From Kitasatospora sp. NBC_00458 (GTDB lineage Bacteria; Actinomycetota; Actinomycetes; Streptomycetales; Streptomycetaceae), in assembly GCF_036013975.1 (NCBI RefSeq), contig NZ_CP107904.1:6667001-6731000 (forward strand): a stretch of 64,000 bases of DNA, written 5' to 3'. Positions 1 through 7,867 of this stretch are shown here, in pieces (position 1 is the first letter of the stretch; each line of letters starts with the position of its first letter). The notes under the pieces were generated by a model. That model ran no database searches. It was not told where the DNA came from and saw only the letters and a list, made by a program, of their open reading frames with translations. The translations under genes were made by a program, and so were the position numbers.

Positions 1-629
1 ACGCCGGTGGAGCGCGTCACCGCGGTCGTGAACCCCGAGTTGGACGAGTTGCTCCAGGACGCGCCGCCGCTGATGATGCCGAGCGAGGCACCGAAGGTGC
101 CGCCCGAGCTCGCGGAGTTGCTCGCCTGGGACGCCTGGGATGTGCCGTACTGCTCCTCGCGGGCGATCGCGTTGGCGACCTCGCTGATCGAGCGGTTCTG
201 GTCGGTGATACTGGACAGCGAGTCGTTCTCGGCGGTGCTCTCGGTGCCGGTGGCCTTGGTGCCGCGCTGCCAGTCGACGACCGCGACCCTGGTGCTCTCG
301 CCGGGCGCGAGCGCCAGGCTGTGCAGCAGCCGGCCGAGCGTGACGCCCTCGGCCTTCCAGCTCTGCTCCGTGGTGACGATCATGCCCTCGGCCGGGCGGT
401 CGTAGAACGGCAGGTTCTCCTCGCCGAGGTCGATGGCGCCGGTCAGCTTGCGCGCCGGCTTCGCCCCGGGGATGTCGGTGAGCACCACAGACCGGTAGCG
501 GACGATCTCCGTGGGGTGGTTGCCGGTCGTCGGGAGCAGGTCCTTGGGCGTGTCGCCGTCCAGCCCGGCGGGGGCCGCCGGAGGCGTCGCCGGGGTGGTG
601 GCAGGTGTTCCGGTGCTCGGGGTGGTCAT
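1..629 (-). CDS. hypothetical protein, C-terminus cut by window edge
   Basis: This is an open frame of 209 codons from ATG at 629 (an in-frame GTG sits at 632) that runs off the left edge without a stop. The visible N-terminus is Pro/Thr/Ala-rich (MTTPSTGTPATTPATPP), has no signal peptide or membrane segment, and is followed by a mixed-composition region containing LHSLALAPGESTRVAVVDW. A Ser/Gly/Asn-rich stretch (about residues 165-200) follows. Codon usage is normal for the organism and the opposite strand makes no sensible protein, so I take it as real. I do not recognise the family. No convincing ribosome-binding site precedes the ATG. Confidence 0.6.
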   Translation of the reverse strand, partial: MTTPSTGTPATTPATPPAAPAGLDGDTPKDLLPTTGNHPTEIVRYRSVVLTDIPGAKPARKLTGAIDLGEENLPFYDRPAEGMIVTTEQSWKAEGVTLGRLLHSLALAPGESTRVAVVDWQRGTKATGTESTAENDSLSSITDQNRSISEVANAIAREEQYGTSQASQASNSASSGGTFGASLGIISGGASWSNSSNSGFTTAVTRSTG

Positions 630-1071
630 CACAGTCCGATCTGCGGAAAAGGTGAAGGAGAAGCCGCCGGGCATCGGAGCGCCCCATGGGCGAACGACGC
701 TTTCCGGATCGCTCGAAAACTATCCAGGACGATCACAACTTCGTTGCATTTCAGAGAACTTGGCCAGATCCGGTGCTTGCTGAAACGGCCCTCTTGCGGC
801 GCCCGCCCCAGCAAGCCGGCCAGTCGGACCGGAGGGCACGGCGACGCCCCCGTGAACCGATTCGATTCGATCGTGGCAGGTCAGGAATTCGCTTTCCCGC
901 TCAAGGTAAGACATGCAGTAGACCATCAAATGAGTGGTTAATGGCATCGGTTGAACTGGAGCGATGGCTTCCGGTCACTTCCCTCCGAAAGACGGAACCC
1001 ATGTCCTCGACCGACCGACCGACCGGACCGGACCGGACCGGACCGGTGAGGGGTCCCGTCCGCGGCCGCCG
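630..1071. other. intergenic stretch upstream of the left-edge gene
   Basis: It separates the 5' end of the left-edge gene from the integrase remnant. Short overlapping frames exist on both strands, but none has a ribosome-binding site, family motif or consistent codon bias. Bases 700-960 are somewhat less GC-rich than the surroundings, which would suit a promoter for the minus-strand gene. I see no clear -10/-35 pair. Confidence 0.5.
1011..1046. repeat. short tandem repeat (CCGA)3 (CCGGA)4
   Basis: Three CCGA units are followed directly by four CCGGA units and a final CCGG. The repeat lies just beyond the 3' end of the integrase remnant and would be a slippage-prone microsatellite. Confidence 0.85.
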
Positions 1072-1310
1072 CTATGCGGCGAGCGGCAGGTCGTCGTCGC
1101 TACGGGGGACGGCTCGGAGCCGGTCCGGCTGGGCTTGGCCGAGTGCTCGGGCGAGGGCGTTGACGGCCTGTCGGCGGAGTCTTTGAAGAGGTGGCCGTAG
1201 AGGTTGATGGTGGTCGCGAGGGTGGTGTGGCGCAAGGTCTTGGAGACGATGGCGACGGGGATGCCTTCGGCGGTCACGAGGTCCCGCCCGAGCAGGGCCG
1301 CGGCATCGGC
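1072..1310 (-). pseudogene. tyrosine site-specific integrase, C-terminal remnant
   Basis: The minus strand encodes GIPVAIVSKTLRHTTLATT followed by INLYGHLFKD, the C-terminal catalytic region of tyrosine recombinases, with the H-x-x-Y-type segment ending in the YGHL motif. After residues KDSAD the frame is lost. Restoring one C turns the downstream DNA into an in-frame tail (AVNALARALGQ... ending PLAA) with a stop at 1072-1074, which fits the family. This indicates a single-base deletion near 1165. Upstream of about 1310 no integrase N-terminus (core-binding domain, catalytic Arg box) can be found. Both a frameshift and a large 5' loss mark it as dead, probably a trace of an old integrative element. 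Confidence 0.75.
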
Positions 1311-1804
1311 TGCGGACGCGGGAGCGGGACCAGTAATGAGCGCGGCCAGTAGCACGCGCCGACAGCGACCCTCATCAGGGTGATCCGACGGGGCGGTCGG
1401 CACACGGGCGGAGAGGGGGCTTCTACCTGGTCGTCCCGGCCGTACCAAATCGCGGTTCTCCCGGACCCTTCGTCCGGGCAGCCGCACGGACTCCTGGAGG
1501 GCTCTCCCGCCTGATCTGTACGCCGACCGGCCCACACCGTAGGTCACTGCCGCACGTGCCCTGCCTCCCCCCGGCGAACCGCCGGCAGACCTGCAGGATC
1601 GGCAGGGAGCGGCATTCCGATCGCGCGCCGTTTCCCTTTCAGGGAGCCTGCCGACCTCCCGATCGACGTGTGGGGTCATTCCCGGTGCGGGGCGGTCGTG
1701 TTCGGTGCCGGACTGGGCGGGGCGTTCGCGCGCCGGCGGGTTGCCGGTGCGCGAACGCCCCTGTCCGGTGTTGCGGTGGGTGGTTCGTGTCGGTGTGCCG
1801 GGGG
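1311..1804. other. intergenic stretch downstream of the collagenase gene
   Basis: No supportable gene. It holds the terminator hairpin of the collagenase gene and probably decayed sequence belonging to the integrase remnant; frames here are short and match no family I recognise. Confidence 0.5.
1719..1761 (-). terminator. hairpin terminator of the collagenase gene
   Basis: A perfect 13-bp inverted repeat (ggggcgttcgcgc at 1719-1731, complement at 1749-1761) with a 17-nt loop lies about 45 nt beyond the collagenase stop codon. No U-tract follows, as is usual for streptomycete terminators. Confidence 0.7.
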
Positions 1805-4354
1805 TCAGTACTGGGTGGTGACGGTGACGCCGTTGAACGCGGTCCTGCCGTAGAGGGTGATGTAGCGGTAGCCGGCGGTGGTGTTGGTGACGGTGATGCT
1901 CTGAGTGCCGGTGCTGTTGGTGGAGGAGGCGGTGTAGGCGGTGGTGGAGGCCCAGGTGTCGGCGCTGTAGTACAGGTAGGCCGTGCCGGTGCCGCCGGTG
2001 GTGGTGACGTTGAGGGTCACGGTGCCGGCGGGCATGTAGATGTACAGCTTGTCCTGCTCGTCCGCGGCGGCGGAGCGGCCGGTCCGGAAGCAGTTGCGGT
2101 CCATGGCCCGCGGGTCGGTCCCGGTGCAGGCGGTGGGCGCGGCGGGGGCGGTGACCGTGACGGGCCTGCTGGTGGTGGCGGTCTTCCCGTTGCTGTCGGT
2201 GACGGTCAGGGTGACGGTGTAGGTGCCGGGCCTGGTGTAGGTCTTCCACGGGACGGGGTCCGTGGAAGTGCTGCCGTCGCCGAAGTTCCAGGCGCGGGAG
2301 GTGATGGTGCCCTTGCCGCCGGTCACCGTGGAGCGGTCGGTCAGCTGCGCGGTCAGGCCGGTGGCGGTGCTGTCGAAGGCGGCGGTCGGCGTGCCTGCGC
2401 TCAGGCAGGTGTCGGTGGCGCAGAGGTCGAGCCAGGTGTTGAAGCCGGCGTCGTAGCGGGTGCCGATGGCGTTGTAGTAGGCGTAACCCTGGGCGTAGTT
2501 GCCGGTGCGGAAGTAGTAGAGCATGCCCTGGACGACGCTCGGGTACTTCTCGATCATGTGGCGGACGGCCAGGTAGCCCCAGTGGTAGGTGCGGACGACG
2601 TCGCTGTTGAGGTAGGTGCTCTGGAGCAGGGTGCTGAGCGGGTAGGTGTGCTTGGGGGCCTGGGTCACCGCGTTGGTGTCGGTGAGGCCGCGGTAGGTGT
2701 AGGAGACGTACTCGGCGACGCCCTCGATCCACCACAGGTCGGGGACGCTGGTCTGCTGGGTGAAGCCGCCCTTGAGGTTGTAGCGGGCGTCCAGGACGTG
2801 GGCGTACTCGTGGTTGAGGTTCCAGATCCGGGCGGTGAAGCCGTTGTCGGTGGGGTGCCGGTACATGATGGTGACGGGCTGGTTGGCGGGGTCGGACGGG
2901 TCGCCGGTGAGGGTGATGCCGCCGTTGTTGGTGTTGGCGCCGTAGATCGCGCCTGCGTAGGTCTGGTAGTCCGCCTTGCCGGCGAAGACGGCGATCTGCA
3001 CGGACGACTCGTACTGTCCGGGTATCGGGCCGTTGTCGCGGACGAGGTTGTGGAAGAAGGCGTCCTCGCCCTTGAGGTCGGCGCAGACCGCGGCGAGCTC
3101 GGCCGGGGTGAGGTCCTGGGCCAGGATGGTGCGGGTGGCGTCACAGGTGTGACGGACCGGCAGCGCGGCGGCGATCAGCCGCTTGTCCAGGTCGCAGATG
3201 CCGTAGGTGGAGCACTGGCCGGGGTCGAGGTAGTCGGCCATGTCGGCGGTGGTGACCCACAGGGGGGCGGTGGGGCCGGTGATCGAGGATCCGTCGAGGA
3301 GGGCCTTGACCAGCGGCCGTACCTTGGCCTGGAAGGCCGGGTACTTGACGAAGCGGGTGAGAACGCGGGCGGCGTTGGCGTCCAGGACCGCGTTGTCGGT
3401 GCCCAGCAGGTCGCGGTGCTTGCGGGCGAAGCCGTCGAGCGTGTCGATGAGGCTCGGATCCGCGGTGACGGCGGCGAGGAAGTCCGGGTTCCTGTCGTGG
3501 CCCCGGTCCAGCGGCGTGAAGACGCTGTTGACGAGGGTGACCATGTTCCTGGAGCTGTCGTACGAGCGGTCGTAGGCGTTCAGCACCTGCTGGTAGGTGC
3601 CGAGGTAGCGGGCCTGCAGCCCGGCGCTGTCGGTGAGGATGACGACGTCGTTCGCGACCTCGCCGTTCGCGTCGGTGACGTCGGTGAAATGCGGGCCGGC
3701 GACGAACGCGTCGATGCCGCGCACGACCGAGTCGGTGAGCGACTTGTCGAAGCCCGGGATGCGCTGGGGGTCGTTGGACTGCACGTAGTAGCCCGCGCGC
3801 AGGAACAGTACGAGCTGCCACACGCTCGTCGAGTTGTCCCCGGGGTAGGACGTGGCGGCGTCGCGGAAGGCGTCGGCGACCGTCGCCATCCGGCTCTGGC
3901 GGAACACGGCCGAGGCCTCCGAGCCGGAGGTGTAGAACAGCGAGCCGATGCACTTGGGCGCCGACGCCTTGACGAAGGAGACGAGCGCGGCTCCGGAGCG
4001 GCTGCTGAAGTCGGCCGGGGTGCACGACTGGGCGACCGGCGGGGCCGCGGACAGCGACCGCGACGAGGCCGTGGCCGAGGCGGTTCCGGAGGAAGCGGAC
4101 CCGGGTGGGACGGGCAGGCCGAGCGGCGGGAGCTGCTCGGGCGTCAGCCGGCGGCTCTGCGGTGCGCCGTGCTCCGAGGGGTCCGCAGCGGCGGTGCCGG
4201 TGGGCGGCAGGAGGCTGCCCGGGGCCTGCTGGGTGAGGGTGGCGGTCCCGGCGGTGGGGGTGGCGGCCAGGGGGGGGCCGGCCGCCAGGCCGAGGAGGGT
4301 GGTGCCTGCCGCGATCGCGGCGAGCAGTCTGGGCATGCGTGAGGGCAGGCGCAA
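1805..4354 (-). CDS. secreted microbial collagenase (peptidase M9) with PKD and PPC domains
   Basis: An 849-residue secreted zinc protease. The N-terminus (MRLPSRMPRLLAAIAAG...) is a Sec signal peptide ending near PPLAA. The M9 activator region occupies roughly residues 95-480. The zinc site HEYAH is at 515-519, with the downstream glutamate in WWIEGVAEY at 541-549. A PKD domain (residues ~690-770, with the WNFGDG motif) and a C-terminal pre-peptidase-type beta domain (~775-849) serve substrate binding in this family. Length and domain order match Streptomyces and Vibrio collagenases. The TTG at 4354 is chosen because AAGGA lies 7 nt upstream; an ATG at 4336 has no ribosome-binding site. It is monocistronic. 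A repeated TGACATG element lies about 100 bp upstream. Confidence 0.93.
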   Translation of the reverse strand: MRLPSRMPRLLAAIAAGTTLLGLAAGPPLAATPTAGTATLTQQAPGSLLPPTGTAAADPSEHGAPQSRRLTPEQLPPLGLPVPPGSASSGTASATASSRSLSAAPPVAQSCTPADFSSRSGAALVSFVKASAPKCIGSLFYTSGSEASAVFRQSRMATVADAFRDAATSYPGDNSTSVWQLVLFLRAGYYVQSNDPQRIPGFDKSLTDSVVRGIDAFVAGPHFTDVTDANGEVANDVVILTDSAGLQARYLGTYQQVLNAYDRSYDSSRNMVTLVNSVFTPLDRGHDRNPDFLAAVTADPSLIDTLDGFARKHRDLLGTDNAVLDANAARVLTRFVKYPAFQAKVRPLVKALLDGSSITGPTAPLWVTTADMADYLDPGQCSTYGICDLDKRLIAAALPVRHTCDATRTILAQDLTPAELAAVCADLKGEDAFFHNLVRDNGPIPGQYESSVQIAVFAGKADYQTYAGAIYGANTNNGGITLTGDPSDPANQPVTIMYRHPTDNGFTARIWNLNHEYAHVLDARYNLKGGFTQQTSVPDLWWIEGVAEYVSYTYRGLTDTNAVTQAPKHTYPLSTLLQSTYLNSDVVRTYHWGYLAVRHMIEKYPSVVQGMLYYFRTGNYAQGYAYYNAIGTRYDAGFNTWLDLCATDTCLSAGTPTAAFDSTATGLTAQLTDRSTVTGGKGTITSRAWNFGDGSTSTDPVPWKTYTRPGTYTVTLTVTDSNGKTATTSRPVTVTAPAAPTACTGTDPRAMDRNCFRTGRSAAADEQDKLYIYMPAGTVTLNVTTTGGTGTAYLYYSADTWASTTAYTASSTNSTGTQSITVTNTTAGYRYITLYGRTAFNGVTVTTQY

Positions 4355-4450
4355 CGTCGTTCCTTAGTGGGGGGAAGGCAGACGGGCGCGCGGCAGGCGG
4401 GGGATGGGGGAGGCGACTGGGGCGCGTCGAACGCATGCTCTCACGGTGCC

Positions 4451-4482
4451 TGACATGCCATCAATAGGGCGTGACATGTCAC
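4451..4482. promoter_or_regulatory. paired TGACATG(C/T)CA palindromic element upstream of the collagenase gene
   Basis: The 12-bp perfect palindrome GTGACATGTCAC (4471-4482) is preceded exactly 20-21 bp away by a near copy, TGACATGCCA (4451-4460). Two similar dyads spaced about two helical turns apart suggest an operator for a dimeric regulator acting on the collagenase promoter. The regulator is unknown. Confidence 0.5.
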
Positions 4483-4871
4483 ACCTCAGACTGCCGGGCC
4501 GGGCATTGAGCCGACCGTCGACGCGCCGCCCTCGCACCGCCCCGGTTCACTCGGCGTTCACCACCGCCCTCGCCCGGCTCTGCCTCGGTGGGGGCCCGCT
4601 CCACCCCGGCTTCGTCGTCCTCGGCGCCCCCGGTCACCAGGGCGCGCACACCGTGGACACCGGTAGGGTGCCGGCGACGCGGATGGCGGGGCTCGCCGCT
4701 GAGGGACGGGCTCGAAGGCGCCGCCGCTGCGCGACCTGGAGGATAGCCGGAGGACGGCGAAGCAGCTGGTCACGGCGGCACCTGGAGAGCGTTTCGGTCG
4801 ACGACGCCCTGGACCGGAGCCTTTCGCGCGGTGAAATCCGCTCGACCCGGGCACCTCCTCGAAGAGACCCT
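4483..4871. other. intergenic stretch before the YCII gene
   Basis: I see no supportable gene or RNA here. Overlapping GC-rich frames on both strands lack start signals and family motifs. The promoter of the downstream plus-strand gene should lie in its right half. Confidence 0.5.
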
Positions 4872-4877
4872 GTGGGC

Positions 4878-5429
4878 ATGGAGTTCCTCTGCTACCACCG
4901 CGACCGGCCCGGCTCCCTGGCACTTCGCGACGAACTGCTGGAAGAGCACTGGTCCTACATGGACCAGTACGCGAAGGAGATGATCGCCCGGGGCCCGACC
5001 CTCGCCGATGACGGCGGCACACCCACCGGCAGCGTGCACATCCTCGACCTGCCCGACCCTGCCGCCGCCCGCGCGTTCGCCTTCGTCGAACCGGGCTACC
5101 AGGCCGGCGTCTACCGGGACGTGCTGCTGCGACGGTGGAGCAACACGCTGGGGCGCACCATGTGGGACTTCCCCGGAGGCCGGACCGGCGGCAACCGATA
5201 CCTCGTGCTCGGCCTCGGCACAGGACAGCCCGCCGACCTCGCCGTGCCGACCGACCGGGACGAGCTGATCGCCTACGGACCGCTTCTCTCCGACGACGGC
5301 AGCACCTGGCTCGGCACGGCCGCGTTGCTCCGCGCGCCGGACCCGGATACGGCAGCAGCCGTCCTGACCCGCGACCGATACGCCGGCATCGAGGTGCACA
5401 ACTGGCAGTTCGGCGGGCGGCCGTCATAA
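4878..5429 (+). CDS. YCII-related domain protein
   Basis: A 183-residue cytosolic protein containing a ferredoxin-fold YCII-like region. It starts MEFLCYHRDRPGS, then has DELLEEHWSYMDQY (the conserved helix with the central His) and HILDLPDPAAARAFAF (the second strand and helix). The C-terminal half (residues ~95-183) resembles a second, diverged copy with PLLSDDGSTWLGTAALL, so the protein may be a tandem pseudo-dimer. YCII proteins are small putative enzymes or ligand binders of mostly unknown role. ATG 4878 is preferred because it begins the conserved strand; GTG 4872 is also possible. It stands alone and is transcribed away from the collagenase gene. Confidence 0.75.
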   Translation: MEFLCYHRDRPGSLALRDELLEEHWSYMDQYAKEMIARGPTLADDGGTPTGSVHILDLPDPAAARAFAFVEPGYQAGVYRDVLLRRWSNTLGRTMWDFPGGRTGGNRYLVLGLGTGQPADLAVPTDRDELIAYGPLLSDDGSTWLGTAALLRAPDPDTAAAVLTRDRYAGIEVHNWQFGGRPS

Positions 5430-5457
5430 CCCGAGGGCGTCCGGACCGAGGTCGCAC

Positions 5458-5479
5458 CGGAGCCCTTCGGACGGCTCCG
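5458..5479 (+). terminator. short hairpin after the YCII gene
   Basis: A 7-bp stem (cggagcc / ggctccg) with an 8-nt loop lies 29 nt past the stop. A modest candidate terminator. Confidence 0.4.
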
Positions 5480-5751
5480 TCCTCGCGTTCCGTCCGAACC
5501 CACGGGGCTCCCGGGGGTTGAGGGGCATCGGAACGGCTGGACATCGATCGTGCTGCGTGGTGCTCATGGTGCTCGCGCTGGTGATCGGCAGCGGCTGGGC
5601 GGCCGCCACGGGGGCCGCGATCGGCAACCGTGAACCGCACCACCGGATGGAGGTGTCTGCCGTCCCGACGGGAGACCGGACAGCACCGCCCGCGGCCCCG
5701 CCGCTGCGCTCACCCGAGGACCAGCGGCAGCCCTCGTGCCGAGGGCCCCGA

Positions 5752-6110
5752 GCTCACGTCGACGGGTTCGACCTGGTCGTCAACCTGGACCCGCCGGGCG
5801 ACCACAAGGACTACCTGCACCGCGGCGGGCGCACGGCCCGGGCCGGCGAGTCCGGCACCGTCGTCACGCTGGCGCTGCCCAACCAGCGCCGCGAGATGGC
5901 CCGGATGATGACCACCGCCGCCATCACCCCCGTCACCACCCGGGTCAGCGCCGGCGACGAGGAGCTGGCCCGCATCACCGGCGCCCGCGTGCCCACCGGC
6001 ATCCCCACCGTGATCGCGGCCCCCGTCGTCGAGCGCCCGCGTCGCAGCCCGTCCACGAGCCGCAGCCGCCCCGCCCCTGTCGTCGGCGGAGCCACCGGCA
6101 CGGCTGCCGT
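5752..6110 (+). pseudogene. DEAD/DEAH-box RNA helicase, C-terminal remnant
   Basis: Bases 5752-6110 encode HVDGFDLVVNLDPPGDHKDY and LHRGGRTARAGESG. These are motif V and the HRxGRxxR motif VI of the helicase C domain. A tail follows (VVTLALPNQRREMARMM ... ERPRR) typical of streptomycete RhlE-like helicases. Upstream there is no RecA-like N domain, Walker A (GxGKT) or DEAD box, and the open frame extending back to 5518 is unrelated sequence. About three quarters of the gene is missing. In many Streptomyces such helicases lie near a small MerR-type regulator, as here, so this may be the stump of an ancestral pair. Confidence 0.75.
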
Positions 6111-6463
6111 GGGCCGTGCCGGCCAGGGTTCCGCCGGCCTCCGCCGGGCACCCCGACGCGTCGCCCTCGCCGCCTGGCAAGCAGACGTGGGCAGCAGCGC
6201 AGCGGTGTCCTGGTCGGGGTCGCCGACTGCTTTCAGCACGGCGTCGCCCGTTCCCGGCCGGAGTCCGACGGTGAGAGCGGGCCGGATCCCGGTGGCAGGC
6301 GAGATGGTGCGCGCCGGCGGGTTCCTCCAGGAGCAGGACGAGATCATGGTGCGCTCCCTTCGCGCTGCGGCCGACTCCGCCGACACGCGTACCGCGAGCG
6401 AAATGCTCGCGCAGCGGACGGCGGTCACCGCCACTTCGCACCAGGCCCCGCAGTTGTCCGGGG
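6111..6463. other. intergenic stretch between helicase remnant and MerR gene
   Basis: The frame continuing from the helicase remnant loses all similarity and becomes Arg/Ala/Pro-rich. A segment coding GFLQEQDEIMVRSLRAAADS looks less random, but it has no start signal and I cannot assign it. Confidence 0.4.
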
Positions 6464-6499
6464 CGGCCTGCGGTGAGTACGTGCGCTCACCGCAGGCCG
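6464..6499 (-). terminator. terminator between MerR gene and helicase remnant
   Basis: A perfect 14-bp inverted repeat (cggcctgcggtgag and complement) with an 8-nt loop lies 24 nt beyond the MerR-type stop codon. It is symmetrical, so it can act for both strands. Confidence 0.75.
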
Positions 6500-6522
6500 G
6501 TCTCGTCGGCCTGGTGGGTGGG

Positions 6523-6870
6523 TCAGGTGTCGGTGGCGGGTTCCTGTCCGGCGTCGCGGCGGAGCTGTTCGTTGATGCGCAGGGCTTCTTCGAGTTGGTC
6601 TTCGAGGATGACGATGCGGCAGGCGGCGTCGATGGGGGTGCCCTGGTCGACGAGGTCGCGGGCGCGCATCGCGATCCGTAGCTGGTAGCGGGAGAAGCGG
6701 CGGTGTCCGCCGTCCGAGCGCAGGGGCGTGATGAGGCCCTGGTCGCCGAGGGCGCGTAGGAAGCCGGGGGTGGTGCCGGTCATCTCGGCGGCGCGGCCCA
6801 TGGTGTAGGCGGGGTAGTCGTCGTCGTCGAGGGAGTCGGGGGTGTGCGGTCGAATGGTTGCCGTGGTCAC
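6523..6870 (-). CDS. small MerR-family transcriptional regulator
   Basis: A 115-residue DNA-binding protein. An acidic N-terminus (PDSLDDDDYPAYTM) leads into a MerR winged helix-turn-helix: GRAAEMTGTTPGFLRALGDQ (helices 1-2) and GLITPLRSDGGHRRFSRYQL (wing with the RxxGGHRRFS signature). A short helix follows (ACRIVILEDQLEEALRINEQ), likely a dimerisation coiled coil. There is no C-terminal effector domain, so it is probably a general or developmental regulator rather than a metal or drug sensor. The GTG at 6870 is supported by AAGAAGAGG a few bases upstream. It converges with the helicase remnant. Confidence 0.85.
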   Translation of the reverse strand: MTTATIRPHTPDSLDDDDYPAYTMGRAAEMTGTTPGFLRALGDQGLITPLRSDGGHRRFSRYQLRIAMRARDLVDQGTPIDAACRIVILEDQLEEALRINEQLRRDAGQEPATDT

Positions 6871-6908
6871 TGCACCTCTTCTTGTTGTTGTGTCCGGGGA
6901 CGCGCTGA

Positions 6909-6942
6909 GGGGCCCCGGGGCCATAGCGGCTCCCGGGGCCCC
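6909..6942 (+). terminator. strong hairpin with T-run, or MerR leader structure
   Basis: An 11-bp perfect stem (ggggccccggg / cccggggcccc) with a 12-nt loop is followed on the plus strand by GAAGGGTTTT. It reads as a plus-strand intrinsic terminator although no plus-strand gene ends here. Alternatively it is a structure in the MerR mRNA leader. Confidence 0.45.
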
Positions 6943-7150
6943 GAAGGGTTTTACACCATCTACCGGCTCTGGGGCCGGGTTCCTTATGTCCGCACAGCCC
7001 CGGGGGAGGGGGTGTGCGGGGATCGCGTATGCGTGACCGGAAACCACCGTCCTTGCCTTGGGGTCTACGGGGTCCGCCCGGGCTGATTCCTCACGGGCCG
7101 GGCGATCCTGATGGCGCGCTGTCCCTCCATTCATCCTCTGTGCTGGCCGG

Positions 7151-7545
7151 TTACTGCGAACTGCGGGTACGTCCGACTGCCTGGTGATGCGACCTGCTCG
7201 GTACTGCTCATACGGGTACTGCGGTACTGCGAACTGCTTGGTCGTGCCAACTACCCGGTACTGCTGTGGCGGCCCCTGGCGGTCCCGCCGACTCCGGCAG
7301 CCAGCCCCGTCGCCCGTCCTGCTCAACCTGCTCGGCTTGGAACCCCACTGCCGGACTCCCGGCACGCGCGCCCGCAGTCTGGGCGCCTTCACCGGGATAC
7401 CGCGTACTGCGACTGCTGGTACCACTCGACGGCGGCCCCTGATACCTGCGGGCCACCCGGCCCGGCCACCGGTCCTGTCGCCTTACTGCGCCATCCCTGG
7501 CTTCAGGACCCTGCAGCCGTGCCGACCTGCGCACTTCCGTACTGC
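7151..7545. repeat. dispersed GTACTGC heptamer repeats
   Basis: GTACTGC occurs at 7201, 7216, 7224, 7258, 7404 and 7539, with variants TTACTGC (7152, 7483) and GAACTGC (7158, 7231). It is far denser than expected in this GC-rich DNA. The spacing is irregular and no coding frame explains it. Confidence 0.6.
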
Positions 7546-7867
7546 TGCCCGCCAGTTCGTGTCTGCCGGGTACCGCTGGACTGCTGTCTACGGGAGAAAC
7601 ACTAACCACGGTGCGCGGCAATGTCTACTCTGGCGGGCATAGATTTTCCGGTGTCGGTCGGAGAGGTAGTCTGCGCCCCGCATGCGGTGGGTGTCGTGCT
7701 CGCCCGGCTGCCCGGCCGCGTCTTGGTCGGACGCGATCTGCGGGCGGCCGACGGGGCTGACGGCCTTCCGGTACGACCGCGCCGTCGCGCTCGCGGAGGC
7801 GGACGGCGCCCCGGTGCTGTGGAGACGGTGGAGCGCCGTGCCTGGGAGGTTCTGGTCCGTTCGGCCG

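Larger units (their letters stand above)
6871..7867. other. 1-kb stretch without a convincing gene
   Basis: It carries a GC-rich hairpin (6909-6942), a GTACTGC-rich repeat zone (about 7150-7550) and a small plus-strand frame (7621-7878, 85 residues, MSTLAGIDFPVSVGEVV...). That frame has no ribosome-binding site, matches nothing I know and overlaps the end of the convergent monooxygenase gene; I do not call it a gene. Confidence 0.5.

Noticed and set aside
975..2735. 586-residue minus-strand frame covering the integrase remnant
   Set aside because: Only the last ~120 residues include recognisable integrase sequence; the rest is out-of-frame collagenase DNA, so the frame is a chance fusion.
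1556..4342. 928-residue plus-strand frame opposite the collagenase gene
   Set aside because: Gly/Val/Ala-rich shadow sequence without motifs; the minus strand encodes a complete M9 collagenase.
5518..6681. 387-residue frame containing the helicase fragment, read as one gene
   Set aside because: Helicase similarity covers only the middle third; the ends are unrelated and the 3' end overlaps the MerR gene on the other strand.
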